A stretch of DNA of 64,000 bases from Edaphochlamys debaryana (lineage: Eukaryota > Chlorophyta > Chlorophyceae > Chlamydomonadales): contig JAEHOE010000060.1 in the NCBI GenBank assembly GCA_016858145.1, positions 62,001-126,000 on the forward strand, written 5' to 3'. Shown here piece by piece: positions 24,130 through 34,350 of the stretch. The stretch's first letter is position 1. Each line of letters starts with the position of its first letter. The notes beneath the pieces were generated by a model that saw only the letters and a program-made list of their open reading frames with translations, ran no database searches and was not told the origin of the DNA. A program made the translations under genes and the position numbers.

Positions 24130-27100
24130 TCACGCCCGCGCGAACAGCTCCTGCACCAGGTACGTCAGCACGTCGGCGTTGGCCTTGAAGCGGGCGGGGT
24201 TGCGCATGACGATGGCGGCGTGCGCGTGGAAGTCGCGGCAGTCCACGTCCACCTTGCGCCAGGGGAGCGCGTTGAGCTGGGTGGTGGGGGTGGAGGACAG
24301 GGGGGGCGGAGAGGGTTGGTGCTTGGTGGTTGTGGGGAGTCCAGGGACAGGGGGTCAGGCAGAGGGTTGTGAGGGCTGCCGTCGCTTTGCCTAGGTAAGA
24401 AGCCCCCGGGCCTACTCTGGTACTCCAGCCACGTATGGCCCCCTTCCCAGATGCTCCCCACGTCGAAGCCCCTACAGGAAAGGCATGCTCTGGTACTCGA
24501 GGCGCCACCTGTCACCTTCCCCCACCCCACCCCACCCCACCCCCACCGGCCCCACCTGCTCCACCAGCCACTCCTGCACCTGGTGCACCCCCGCGGGCGC
24601 CTCCACGATGCCGTCGTGCAGCAGCACCCCCGCCTCCTCCCCCGCCACCACCACGCCGTCCTCGCCGTCGTCGCGAGCGCCCGCGGCCACCGCCGACGGA
24701 GGCGCGGCGCTCACAGCAGACAGAGCCGTCGGCGCCCGTGCGAGGCCTGCTGCGCCTGCGGTGCCGTTGGCTGGGGGTGCGGGGGTTGTGGGGCGCGGGG
24801 AGAGTGGCCCCGAGCCGGCGGTGGCGAGGAGGGGCAGCTCCGGGGGGGAGGGGATGCCCTTCTCGATGTCCTCGCGGGAGGCGGCGGCGAAAGCCGACTT
24901 GGCGCCCGGGGCCTTGCCGGGGCCGGCCTCTGGGTCCTGGTCGGAGGGGGCCGCTGCGGGCGCAGATGGATGTGGAAAGGAGGGAGCAGGGAAAGGAGAG
25001 CATCGTCAGCGCCTGGCTGCGGAATTTGATTGTCCTTGGGGGTTGCGTACTGGTGGATGCTGTTTGCTATGCATGTGGAGCCACGGAGCAGGGGCTATAG
25101 CCGCCAAACCTAAAATGACGTACCCGCGCCCGAGGCCTCAGAATCCGCGGCCGGATCCGCGGCACGCTGGATCCAGGAGAAGTCGAACTCCATCTTGGCC
25201 ATTCGGCAGTGGTGCTTGCGGCCCTGGTACGTCATGATGAGCAGCGCGGGCACGATGAGGGGCGTGAAGAACACCAGCAGCCACTGCAGGGGAGGGGGGT
25301 GGGGAGAAGGGGTGGCAGGAGCAGGGGGGCAGTTACCAACGCTAGCAGAGCCCCGGAAGACCGTCACTCGCAGGCAGCCATGTCTCTGCCAAAGGCAACC
25401 ACTTCAAGGCCACTGAGCTCGGGCCGTAAGAGGCTCGGCCTCGCGCATGGGAATCTGTGTGAGGGGCCTGCGTGCCCCCACCCGGCCCCGCCCCAACCCA
25501 CCCGCAGGTATGTGCTCTTGAGCGGCCGCAGCGGGGCTGCCTCCGCCGGCGTCGCCGCCTCCGCATCCCGCGCCGCCGCCTCGGGGTGCAGCGGCTGCTC
25601 CTCGGGCGTCCTACCGGGCGCCCCGGCGGCCGTGGGCGTGCCCCTGTCCTCGTCACTGCCTAGGCCTTGCCCCTGCCCGCCCCGCCCTGCGGCGTAGAGT
25701 GGAGACTCGGTGTGACTGCCGTCCGCCGCGCTGGCCTTGGCGGCCGCCTTGCGGGATGCTGCCTCGGCGGCTGCCTTGGTCTGCACGATCGAGGGATACC
25801 TGCGGAAGTAGTCGTCGAGCGACAGTTAGTAAAGACACGTGGCGACCTCCTGCTCTAGCCACGGTAACAGCAGTGGGCACGTAGCTACCGGAGTTCCAGG
25901 TATCAAAGTTGGCAGGCTTTGGGATTGGCGGGATTGAGAGCTGTTTGGCACATCAAGAGCAGCTGGTGGGTCATGGCACCGGGGCTGGGGCCTCACTTGG
26001 GGTCGATGGGCACCGGCGGGCTCTGCTCGTACGGGTTGTCGAGCCGTATGGCCGCCGTACAGTACGGCACGGGCCGGTCGTGGAACACGTTGGCCATGAG
26101 CGAGAGTCTCTCGAAGCGCTGTCGTACGAAAGGGTGGGGGCGGGGCGGGGGCGAGGGTGAGGGTTGGGGCGGGAGTGGGCGTGCCGGATGGACCCAGAGG
26201 TGATGGCAGTGGACACCCGGGCCCGGCCCCTGGCCAGCCCTTGCATGCATGCATCCCTGGACAGGAGCCCAGGCGGGCTTGGGCCTCGCACGTCAACATC
26301 CGAAGGCCAGGACTGGGGACGTGTGTGCACACGGCACAGGTGTAGGCTTCCGTGTGCCGGGACCCCCCCTGCCGGGACCCACCCTACCGGGGCCCACCCC
26401 TCCTACCTTGAGCGCCCGCATGAAGGGCAGCGCTGGGTGGCTGAGCAGGCACAGCAGGGGCTTGCCCCACAGGTGCTTGTCCTGGGGGCGGCAGGAAGGC
26501 GGAGGGGTGGGGGCCCCAAAGGAAGAGGTCGGGAAGGAACCGCCGAGGCCGTCGCACTTGGGCTCTGGCGGCTGGTCGCCACGGCAGTGACTCGGGCGCC
26601 TCACTCGGGGCACGCACTGCTGCAGCTGCGCCACCTGCCCCCTCCCCCTCCCCCGGGCCCCCCACGCAAACCGCCGGCTCCCGCAACCCAGGAGCCTTGT
26701 GGGAGTTTGCGCCCTCCAGCCCCGTCTGCCCCAAGTGACTGCTCTGCACCCGGGGAGGAGGTGCTACGGAAGCCCTCCACCGACCGCACGCCCAAGCCCC
26801 GTGCCCCAGCGCCTGGCCAGGGGCTGTGCCCGGAGCCGTGCGCCGCGTGCCCTGGCTCCCACCATCACACCACCAGTCCCCCCGCCCCCGGCCCCGACCC
26901 CATGGCTCCCCTCCCCACACACACCTCAGCTCGCAGCCCCTACCCCTCCGCCTCCAGGCCCCAACACCTTAGGCCCCCACGTCTATCCCCCAGCAACCCA
27001 GCATCCACCCCCCGGCCCTCCCACCTGCATCACCACCTGGTAGCCCGAGCGGGAGGTCACGACGGGGACCATGTAATTGAAGGCCCTGCGGGAGGCAAGG

Positions 27101-28035
27101 AGGGATGGGGTGGGTGGGGGGTGGGGGGTGGGAAGGCGGAGGGGGGGTGGATGGGAAGGCGGAGTGAGGCAAGCTGTACTTCCCCTAGCTATACTTGCCT
27201 TTCCTCCTGCAGCCACTGGGCGCCGGCGCCCAAGCTGCGTCAGCCACGGTCCCGGGGCCGGTCCCTTCCTTTCCCCCTCGTCCTTTCCCCTCCAGCCTTC
27301 CACGAGAGTCCTCACCGGTTGTACCAGTTGATAGGTTGCCGCCACGCGCCAAGGTGCGGGGTGGCTGGGGGGAGGGGCGGGTAAGGGCGGGGTCAGGGAG
27401 AGTGGGGCTGGAAGGAACGGCTTTACAGCATGGTCGGAGCCCTGAATTCTATGCAGCGCTCGTGCGGCGCCCCACCGTACGGTACACGGAAAGGCACGTA
27501 CCGACAGTCAAGAAGTTCACTGGTCGGATGGCGTCCGGTCCGGCGCGGTCAAACACGCCCTCCGCCAGCAGCTTGCCCGCCACCCAGCGGTTGATGAGGC
27601 CTGCATTGCGGCGTGCGAGGCACAGATAATCTTTGACTGGGGCAGTACCAACGTCTCAAAGGGGTCGGTGTACGTAAGGGGATCGGGCATTGTGGGGTAG
27701 GGCGGGTGACGTCGTGTGGTGCAACGCGGGTGGCTCCGAGCGAAGTCCAGAGCACTTCCCCTCTTGCCCCACCCACCGCCCAGGGAGTAGCCCACGAAGC
27801 TGATGGCGTGCACACGCTTGCCGTCTTGCGCGTTCAGCGTGTCGATGGTCTTCAGCACCAGCGCGTGAAGCCGGTCGCCGCACACGTCTATCCCATCGTA
27901 GGTGTCGTTACCCACGTTCACATCGCTGTTGAGAATGTGGTAGTCGTCCCCGAGCTCCTTCGCGAGAAGGCTCGCCAGGTACGCCGTGTTGGGCGGAGCT
28001 CCCCAGAGGCCATGCTGGATAACTATGAGGTGCAT
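24130..28035 (-). CDS. DUF676-family lipase/serine esterase (555 aa, 10 exons)
   Basis: Exons (minus): 28035-27777, 27600-27502, 27364-27316, 27085-27025, 26481-26407, 26118-25997, 25799-25502, 25283-25124, 24953-24556, 24276-24130; total 1668 nt in frame. Motifs: HGLWG oxyanion segment (8-12), TYDGIDVCGDRL (~45-56), nucleophile elbow GYSLGG (82-87, Ser84) split by intron 1, LINRWVAGKL, PVNFLTVATPHLGAW (His ~123), and DKHLWGKPLL. This is the usual order in ROG1/DUF676 lipases. Exon 8 has a hydrophobic segment (WLLVFFTPLIVPALLIMTYQ, ~322-341) that may anchor the protein in a membrane. A ~100-residue Ala/Pro/Gly-rich stretch interrupts the C-terminal part. The last exon (ALPWRKVDVDCRDF ... HAHAAIVMRN) matches the conserved C-terminal strand and active-site His region of plant homologues. 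Expected reaction: hydrolysis of acyl esters of glycerolipids. Confidence 0.9.
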
Positions 28036-28452
28036 ATGCGAACGCTAAGGGGGGCTAGGAAGCGGGCTAAGCCTACTCTGCGAACAGCAGTGCGAAATGT
28101 TGAGATGGGTGTTGTGTGAGCGGCCGTTCAGTTCTGCTCTGAGTAACCTAGTAAAGGTAGTCAGGACGCACAGATGTCGGTGGGGTGGCGTGGGAAAGGG
28201 CGTCAACGGAAATGGGCCCTGACATGCAAAGTCATGCTCGGCCCACTTTCGGCGGGATGCGCCCGTCCGTCGCGCACAGCACCCCCCGAGGGCCTAGCGT
28301 GACTGGTGTGCCCTGCAGATAAACTCAATAGCTGACCGAGCGATCTAGCAGCATAACGACGCTCCTCGACCTCCGGTCAGCCCAGCATCCCAGCATTTCC
28401 GCCCCAACCACGCCCTCGCAAGCTTTCAAGCTTGTGGGGGACCTCTGCTAAC
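28036..28452. other. Promoter region between lipase (-) and short gene 1 (+); left edge of the duplicated unit
   Basis: Similarity to 42630-42908 begins near 28170 (atgtcggtgggg ... aaagggcgtca) and continues into the short gene. This marks the left boundary of the tandem duplication. Confidence 0.6.
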
Positions 28453-28956
28453 ATGAAGCATACGACACAGGCGTTGGAGTGCTGGGGAGGCCAGCAAGTC
28501 GGGCAGCTGGTCGCGTCGCTGCCCGGCGAGGAGGACGAAGGCACGTCGGCCTTCAGCGAAGTAGCGCTCGACCCTGAGCTGCTGTCCGCGCTGCTGAAGC
28601 TCATGATCGGTAGGGAAGGAGGACAGGATGGCGATCGACCCACATCGCTCCGCAGCTTCAACGTCGAGCAGGGTCGAGCCTTAGCCGCGCTAAGCCTGCC
28701 TGGCCCCGGCCCTGCCCTCTGCACCCCAGGCACATCCCTTGTCCATCCCTTCCCTGCCCCCCCTCGCCTCCCCAACCTCCCAGTTGACCGCCACATCCGC
28801 GAACGCCACCACAAGGAGCAGCTGCAGCAGGCAGCGGACGCGTCAGCAGCGGCGGCGGCGGCTGCCGCCCAGCCCCCGCCCCCACCGCAGGGGTCCTGCG
28901 CGGGCAAACGCTTCAGGCTGTCAGGCGGCAGCCCAGCGCCCAGCGGGCCACGGTAG
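28453..28956 (+). CDS. Short protein of unknown function, copy 1
   Basis: I do not recognise the family. The ATG at 28453 opens MKHTTQALECWGGQQVGQ, then LDPELLSALLKLMIG. Splicing ATCG|gtaggg (exon 28453-28609) to ccctcccag (exon 28784-28956) keeps frame and removes 174 nt. The intron is also open in frame, so the unspliced product is equally possible (110 or 168 codons before the stop). The second part has a charged helix (DRHIRERHHKEQLQQAADAS), an Ala run, a Pro run and a basic tail. A homologous copy lies at 42909. Amino-acid similarity is kept in both exon parts, while the middle (the putative intron) has diverged and gained an insertion in copy 2, which favours splicing. A TGTAA lies 538 nt downstream at a position conserved in copy 2. 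Confidence 0.55.
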   Translation: MKHTTQALECWGGQQVGQLVASLPGEEDEGTSAFSEVALDPELLSALLKLMIGREGGQDGDRPTSLRSFNVEQGRALAALSLPGPGPALCTPGTSLVHPFPAPPRLPNLPVDRHIRERHHKEQLQQAADASAAAAAAAAQPPPPPQGSCAGKRFRLSGGSPAPSGPR

Positions 28957-30330
28957 AACGGCATCGGGAGAATTAGTGCTGTACCGGTACGGATGAGTGA
29001 TAGATATGGGCTGGGGCGCTGGGCCCTGGGTCACCTCGAGCGCTCGAGGGAGCCGGGCGGGGCTGCATGGGACTGCAGTCAGGTCGAAGGGCTGGACGGG
29101 GATCAGCGCGTTGTACGTCAGGTGGACATAATATGTGAGGCTGAGGGAATCTGGGATATATGGACAGGCAACTTGCACCATTGCAAAGTCTTAATGGCTG
29201 TCAGGCATCAGTCGCATCACGGACGATGCGTGCACATACAGACCTCAGGACAAATACTACAGAAGGCTAGTGGATAGGCCAAGGCGGGGTCCATGACCCC
29301 TGCTGCCGGCCCCTCAAGGCCCCTGCGGCCTCTGCTCGTGCGCAACCACCCATGCTTAAGGGTGTGCGCACGCAGGGGACGCGCGGGGGCATGACTTAAA
29401 TGTATGGGACGCGCGGGGGCATGAATTACTGTCTTAGGGTATGCATGCATGGGCACTCAGAGGCGCGTCGTAAGGTGCTGTACGGTAAACAATTGTAATC
29501 CATCCCTATGCCAATCCCGTTGGTAAACGGTCGTGACATGCAAGAGCCCAGGCCAGATCGAGAACAAACATGCCCCCGCAACAGGGCCTTGGCGCCGCAT
29601 CCAGCTCAGGATCTGCCTTCGGACGAGGAAATACATTTTTCTTGCTATTCCCTGTCCTTCCCTCCCAGCATTCCTTATGTACGCACTGGCGTCCATGCAC
29701 ACTCCTCATCCCTCACTATGCTTCACACTTTAGGGCATTGACGCGGCGATATCCACCAAATGTGGTAGAATCCCGAGTGCGGCAAGACCCGTAGAAACCA
29801 ACCCACCGCCACCTCGCAGCTACCGCGTGCACCCGTTAGGCCCAACAAGGCCACCACCTCACTGTTACCACACACGCCGACCCGCCCCAAGGGAGGCCCG
29901 TGTCCCCATTTGCGGCACGGCCCCTCGCGCCGTTGTCCCTCGCGCAGTCTCCCCGGCTGACATGGCAATGCACTTGGCCTTCAGCCCGACGCCAGAAGCC
30001 CATCAGCCCCAAGCCGACCGCCGAAGCCTTTGCAAAGCGGCGCATTAGCTTTCGGGCCTTCTGCTGAGCCTCCTTCTGACGTCACCGCTGCCTGCTCTCG
30101 GGCTGATTGACGGCCCGAGGCGCGAAGCCCGTCCACTGCGTCCATGCCGGGGCTCACGCCGGCATTATTGTCTCTGGCCCCCTCGTTCCTCCCTGGCCAC
30201 TTGGACGAGCGGGTTTCATCCCGGCCCCCTCCTCAAGCAACCTGCTCATCCCTCCTCCTGCATCACACCATTCCGCCCTCGCCGGTTCGGCCGCGGCGCC
30301 AGGGGGGTGACGCGAGCCCAGCAGCGGTCC
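28957..30330. other. Convergent 3' region between short gene 1 and metalloprotease copy A
   Basis: No coding frame recognised. Scattered blocks (for example cgcgcggggg-catgaat near 29375-29420 and the cgtaagg/TGTAA stretch near 29470-29498) have counterparts at 43580-43740, so the spacer belongs to the duplicated unit. Confidence 0.5.
29494..29498 (+). terminator. Candidate TGTAA poly(A) signal of short gene 1
   Basis: TGTAA at the right position for the plus-strand short gene. The counterpart in unit 2 is at 43736-43740, with a shared cgtaagg block upstream in both. Confidence 0.45.
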
Positions 30331-33300
30331 TCACACGGTGCTGTCCCAGGGCAGTGGCTGGGGCACCAGCCAGACGGGGGGCAGAGCGTCGCCCATGTCG
30401 CCTGGCTGGTCGCCCTTGTCGTCAAGCGTTGCGATGCCCAGGTTAGGGCCGTGCCCCCAGCTGCAAGCGGGCAAGGGGGAGGCGGTGCTCAGGGCCCCCG
30501 AATGACCGACACGAAGACGCCATGCCCACGAAGACCAGACAAGGAATTGAAGCCACCGACGTGTTCTTACCATTTGAGCTTTGGGGACCCGGCTTGCTTG
30601 CCCACCACACAGGTGTGTAGCGACCCCGCCACAACATCTGCGCGAAAACGAGTGCAGCAGGGCCACACCTTCAGATGCCGGCCCCCTGTCAACCGCCCCC
30701 TGCCCCCTGCCTCACTAGATGCGACGAAGCCACGGCCCAAGTCGACGGTGGTCAGGTTGTAACCCATCTGTGGGGACCCATGCAAAAGGCCAGGCCCTAG
30801 GTTGACAAGGGCTCATGACACAATGAGTCGTTGCAAAGCGTCCTTCTCCCTTTGCAACCCACCTGGTATGGTGTTTCACCGCGAGCCGCAGTATCGCCAA
30901 GCCCTTCAGAGAAGAGGGACAACATGAACGATAGACGTCACTCCTCGAGCCACCCTTTGGACCCCACCTGCCTTGACAGGGACTCACCCAAGAGGTAGTT
31001 CTTCTGTGGATAGAAATAGGGGGAATTAGAGCCCAGGTCAGGTGGCTCTGCCAGGCATGCGCTACCAAGCATGCGAGCCACACCCGACTTGCACTGTGCT
31101 CACCCCCCAACACTTGACCAGGCCTCCAGGCTGTAACACGGCACAGCTGTGTGGCAAGCAAGGAAGGGGGGTTGAGGGGGATCAGGGAAGTTGAAAGGTA
31201 TCCGGCTCAGGGCTCTACTGGACAGCAACGCGGCAAGCAAGGGACCATCAAGGCATTTGCCAAAGGCCATCAAGTAAAGCATTTGCCAAAACTCGGCGCT
31301 TGCTCCCAGTCCATTGCATGCGCACGTGTGATCGACGCCGCAGGAGATGGAACTGCGGTCCGGGGACAAGCAGCCCAGGCAGGCAACGGATTACGGGTTG
31401 TACGTACGGGCAACGAGTACGAGCGAGTACGGGACGCAACAACCCGGCAGTCCCTCACCTGACAGTGTAATTTATCCCCAGGTCCACCGTTGGCAGGTTG
31501 TCTCCCATCTGCAGGGCGGGGGCGTTGGGGCGGGTGAGGGGTTCGACGGATGAGGGGGCCTTTGCTCCGTACGGAACAATGGTAGTAGCCACACGCAGAG
31601 ACGGCGGGGTGGCCCTCCCTCGTAACCTTGTCCCCGTCCCTAAAATCGGCCGCCCCGTGCAGTCTCTTACGCTGGCAGCGTCACCGCCCCGCCGGGCTGT
31701 ATCGCCATAGCCCAGCCTCCCTGCATGCGCCGGAGAGGGGTGGGAGGAAGCAGTCGGGGGCTCCATCTCGCACGGCTCTCAGCCCTGCTCAAGCTCATGC
31801 CGTCGCCCCTGCTGCTTTTCCCCCTGCGTCCACTTCCTGTCCTGAGGCTCATCCCCAGTTTCCGCGCATGCCCAGCTCGGACTCGCGAGGAACAGCTTGC
31901 TCCTTAGCAGGTGCGTACCGTTATCGTTGCTCCTGGACGCAGGTAACGGACGAGGGCAGCCGAATCGCACAGCTTAACCCAGCATGGCAGGGGCCCATAA
32001 AGAAAGGCCGATATGGCTCTGCAACCCCAGGTTATCACGCTCACCCCCAGCACTTGACCTGGCCCCGGTCAGAGGTGGACGTGTTGGGCACCACCAGCAC
32101 ACACGTGTGGATCTGTCCAGCGCAGATCGAGATCGCCTTCATGCCAGTGCCCAGGTCTGAGGCCTTCAGATTGGCACCCATCTGCAATTGAGCGAGAGCG
32201 TGGGCAGGGGGGTGACAGTGTCAGGACTTAGGAGGAAGTGCCGGGAGGAGATTTGTGTTTTGCTTCCCGCGGGTGGCCGGATTTGCCGGTGCCATGGCAG
32301 CCCGGGCCTGCTGGGCACGGGCCCAGGCGGGACGTTGCTCGCTCGCTGCTCACCTCCGTTGCGACATCGCCAATGATAAAGTCCCCTATGGTCTTCTGGC
32401 CCTGCAGTGTTCGGGCGGTTGGTGGCAGGTTCGAGCTGATGCCGTGTATGTGCAGTGATGCTGATCCATTCTATTGTCGGTCTCACTGCACTGCATCTCA
32501 CCAGTTGAGCGTCAGAGTTGTAGCTGGGTGGCGGCGGCGGAGAGGCAGTTGGAGGGGAGGGGAGACGAGCGAGGTGAGCGAACACATGGGTCCCGGTTGC
32601 CTCTTTCCCGTTGCACGCTCTCACTCACCCCCAGCACTTGACCACACCGCCCTTAAGAAGGGCGCAACTGCAACGAGTGGGCGGGAGCAGACCCAGGACG
32701 GAATTACATGACGCTGGTTTCCGTTTGTCCAGTGTGAAAGCAAGTTAGCAAGCCAGCGCCAGTCATGGGCACTCGTACGGCACTTGGGCACTCGGCACAT
32801 GGGCACTCGTATGGCACTTGCCTGTGGTACAGACCCGCCGCCACCTGTACGGCCGGAGAGGCCGATCCCAAGTTCACGGCTTTTAGCTGCGCAGTCCAAT
32901 TGCTTCCACCCTGGGTCCGGGATAAGGGGCGGGAGGCGTAGCGAACGTATCAGCAAGAGCCGATGCTGGATCAACGGGCCGGACAGCGGGCATGTCCCAG
33001 AGAGGACAGGAGGGCAGCGAGCCTAAACCGTACTGAGCACGCCTCACCGTGTTGCCGATAGTGTCCTTGCTCCCAGTGCCAAGCTGTCCAGCTGTGTTGA
33101 TCCTGAATGAAAGCACAGCCAAACTGCCCTGACGCCGTACGTTGAGGGGAGTGCAAGACCCGGGCCCTGCCTGCGCTGCTGCCGGTACCAATGCTTGGGT
33201 GAAGCTGAGGGACTTACCCCCAGCACACGACCTTGCCAGTCACGGTCACGGCACACCTGCGGGCGGGCATCGAAATGCGGGATAGAGCGGGTGCACAGAC

Positions 33301-34350
33301 CCAATCAAGGCGCGTGCGTAATGCATGGCTGCCATGACCGAACCCGGGAGACCGACCAACCTGCTGCGCCCTTTTTTCCTTGCCCTCCCCCGCCCCTCAC
33401 GTGTGGTAAGCTCGGGACGACAAGGTCACGGCCCGCTCCCCAAGCAGCAGGAAGGGCTGGGCCTCCGCCGCGTACAACTGGTTCTCGGCGCCCGAACCGA
33501 TGGACCCAGAGTTGAGCTCGCTGCCGTCCTGGGGGGGAGCAGAGGGCGTCCTTAGCAACTCCGTGAGCACACCCTTGCAACCTCTTGCACTGCCAGGGTG
33601 CGACGGAGCGTGCACTCCCGGAGTGCAAGACATCTGTTGCGAGAGTGCTCACCCCCCAGCACAGGACCTTGCCGCTCGGCTGTAGCACCGCACACCTGCA
33701 AGGGACAGCGCGAGGGCCGCGCTGAGAGCACCTTAACTGCAGTGGACCTGGTCAAACAGGGGTTTCTTGAAAACTGTACGGCTGCTTACGTGTGCACTCT
33801 ACCCGCCGCGATGGCGCTGGCGGTGCCATTGAGGACGTTGCGCAGTGCTGGGCCCATCTGCGAATTGAATACACAAGACGATCAGAGAGTGGCGCAGAGA
33901 CCCAACATCACAGGGCAAATCTCCCTGGCTAAGACGTGCAAGGGAAGCCGTGGGCCCCTCCTCCACCCGCGCGCAGCCCCAGTCTGTCCGCTGGCTGGGC
34001 CTACCGACCGTGGCATTGGTGGCGCCAATGGTATCGCCCAGGGGGTCGTACCCCAATTGCTCTGCGAAAGAACGTACAACAGGATCAAATGAAGGGACGC
34101 GTCCACGCCTTGTACGCTCTGCAGGCTACGCACAGCCGCAACCCACTTTGACCGTCGGGCCCCCAACCTGAGGGCAGTCACAAGGGGGTAGCGGGATCAG
34201 GCGCGGGACTTGGCCAAACCGTCAACGCTGCATGATGAGAGCGCCTGTTCCCACTCACACTTAAGGGCCGATGGCGTCACTCCATTGCCTAGGATGGCGC
34301 AGGTGTGGGCCTCGCCCAGGGCCACAAAGGGACCGCTGGAGAGTGCACTC
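30331..34350 (-). other. RCC1-type seven-repeat domain of copy A
   Basis: From within exon 28 to the stop, seven repeats each pair an HTC/HSC strand with a CWG turn: HTCAILG/CWGPDGQ, HTCAVLQ/LCWG, HTCAVTV/VCWG, HSCALLK/KCWG, HTCVLVV/KCWG, HTCAVLQ/KCWG and HTCVVGK/KCWG. Introns often fall after H(T) or inside CW(G), so exon pairs track the repeat unit. These are the lectin-like extracellular type of RCC1 repeat rather than the nuclear Ran-GEF type. Confidence 0.85.

Noticed and set aside
26164..27384. 406-codon plus-strand open frame
   Set aside because: Antisense to exons 3-5 of the DUF676 lipase; Pro/Arg-rich with no motif.
34009..34259. Apparent stop codon when exon 28 is joined directly to the exon at 34061
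   Set aside because: A 21-nt exon (34167-34147, encoding CWGPDGQ with its flanks) lies between them and removes the stop. Copy B has the equivalent exon.
30331..34350. Ran-GEF (nuclear RCC1) function for the repeat domain
   Set aside because: The repeats are Cys-rich HTC...CWG type, follow a signal peptide and a proline-rich hinge, and so are extracellular; nuclear RCC1 function is not supported.
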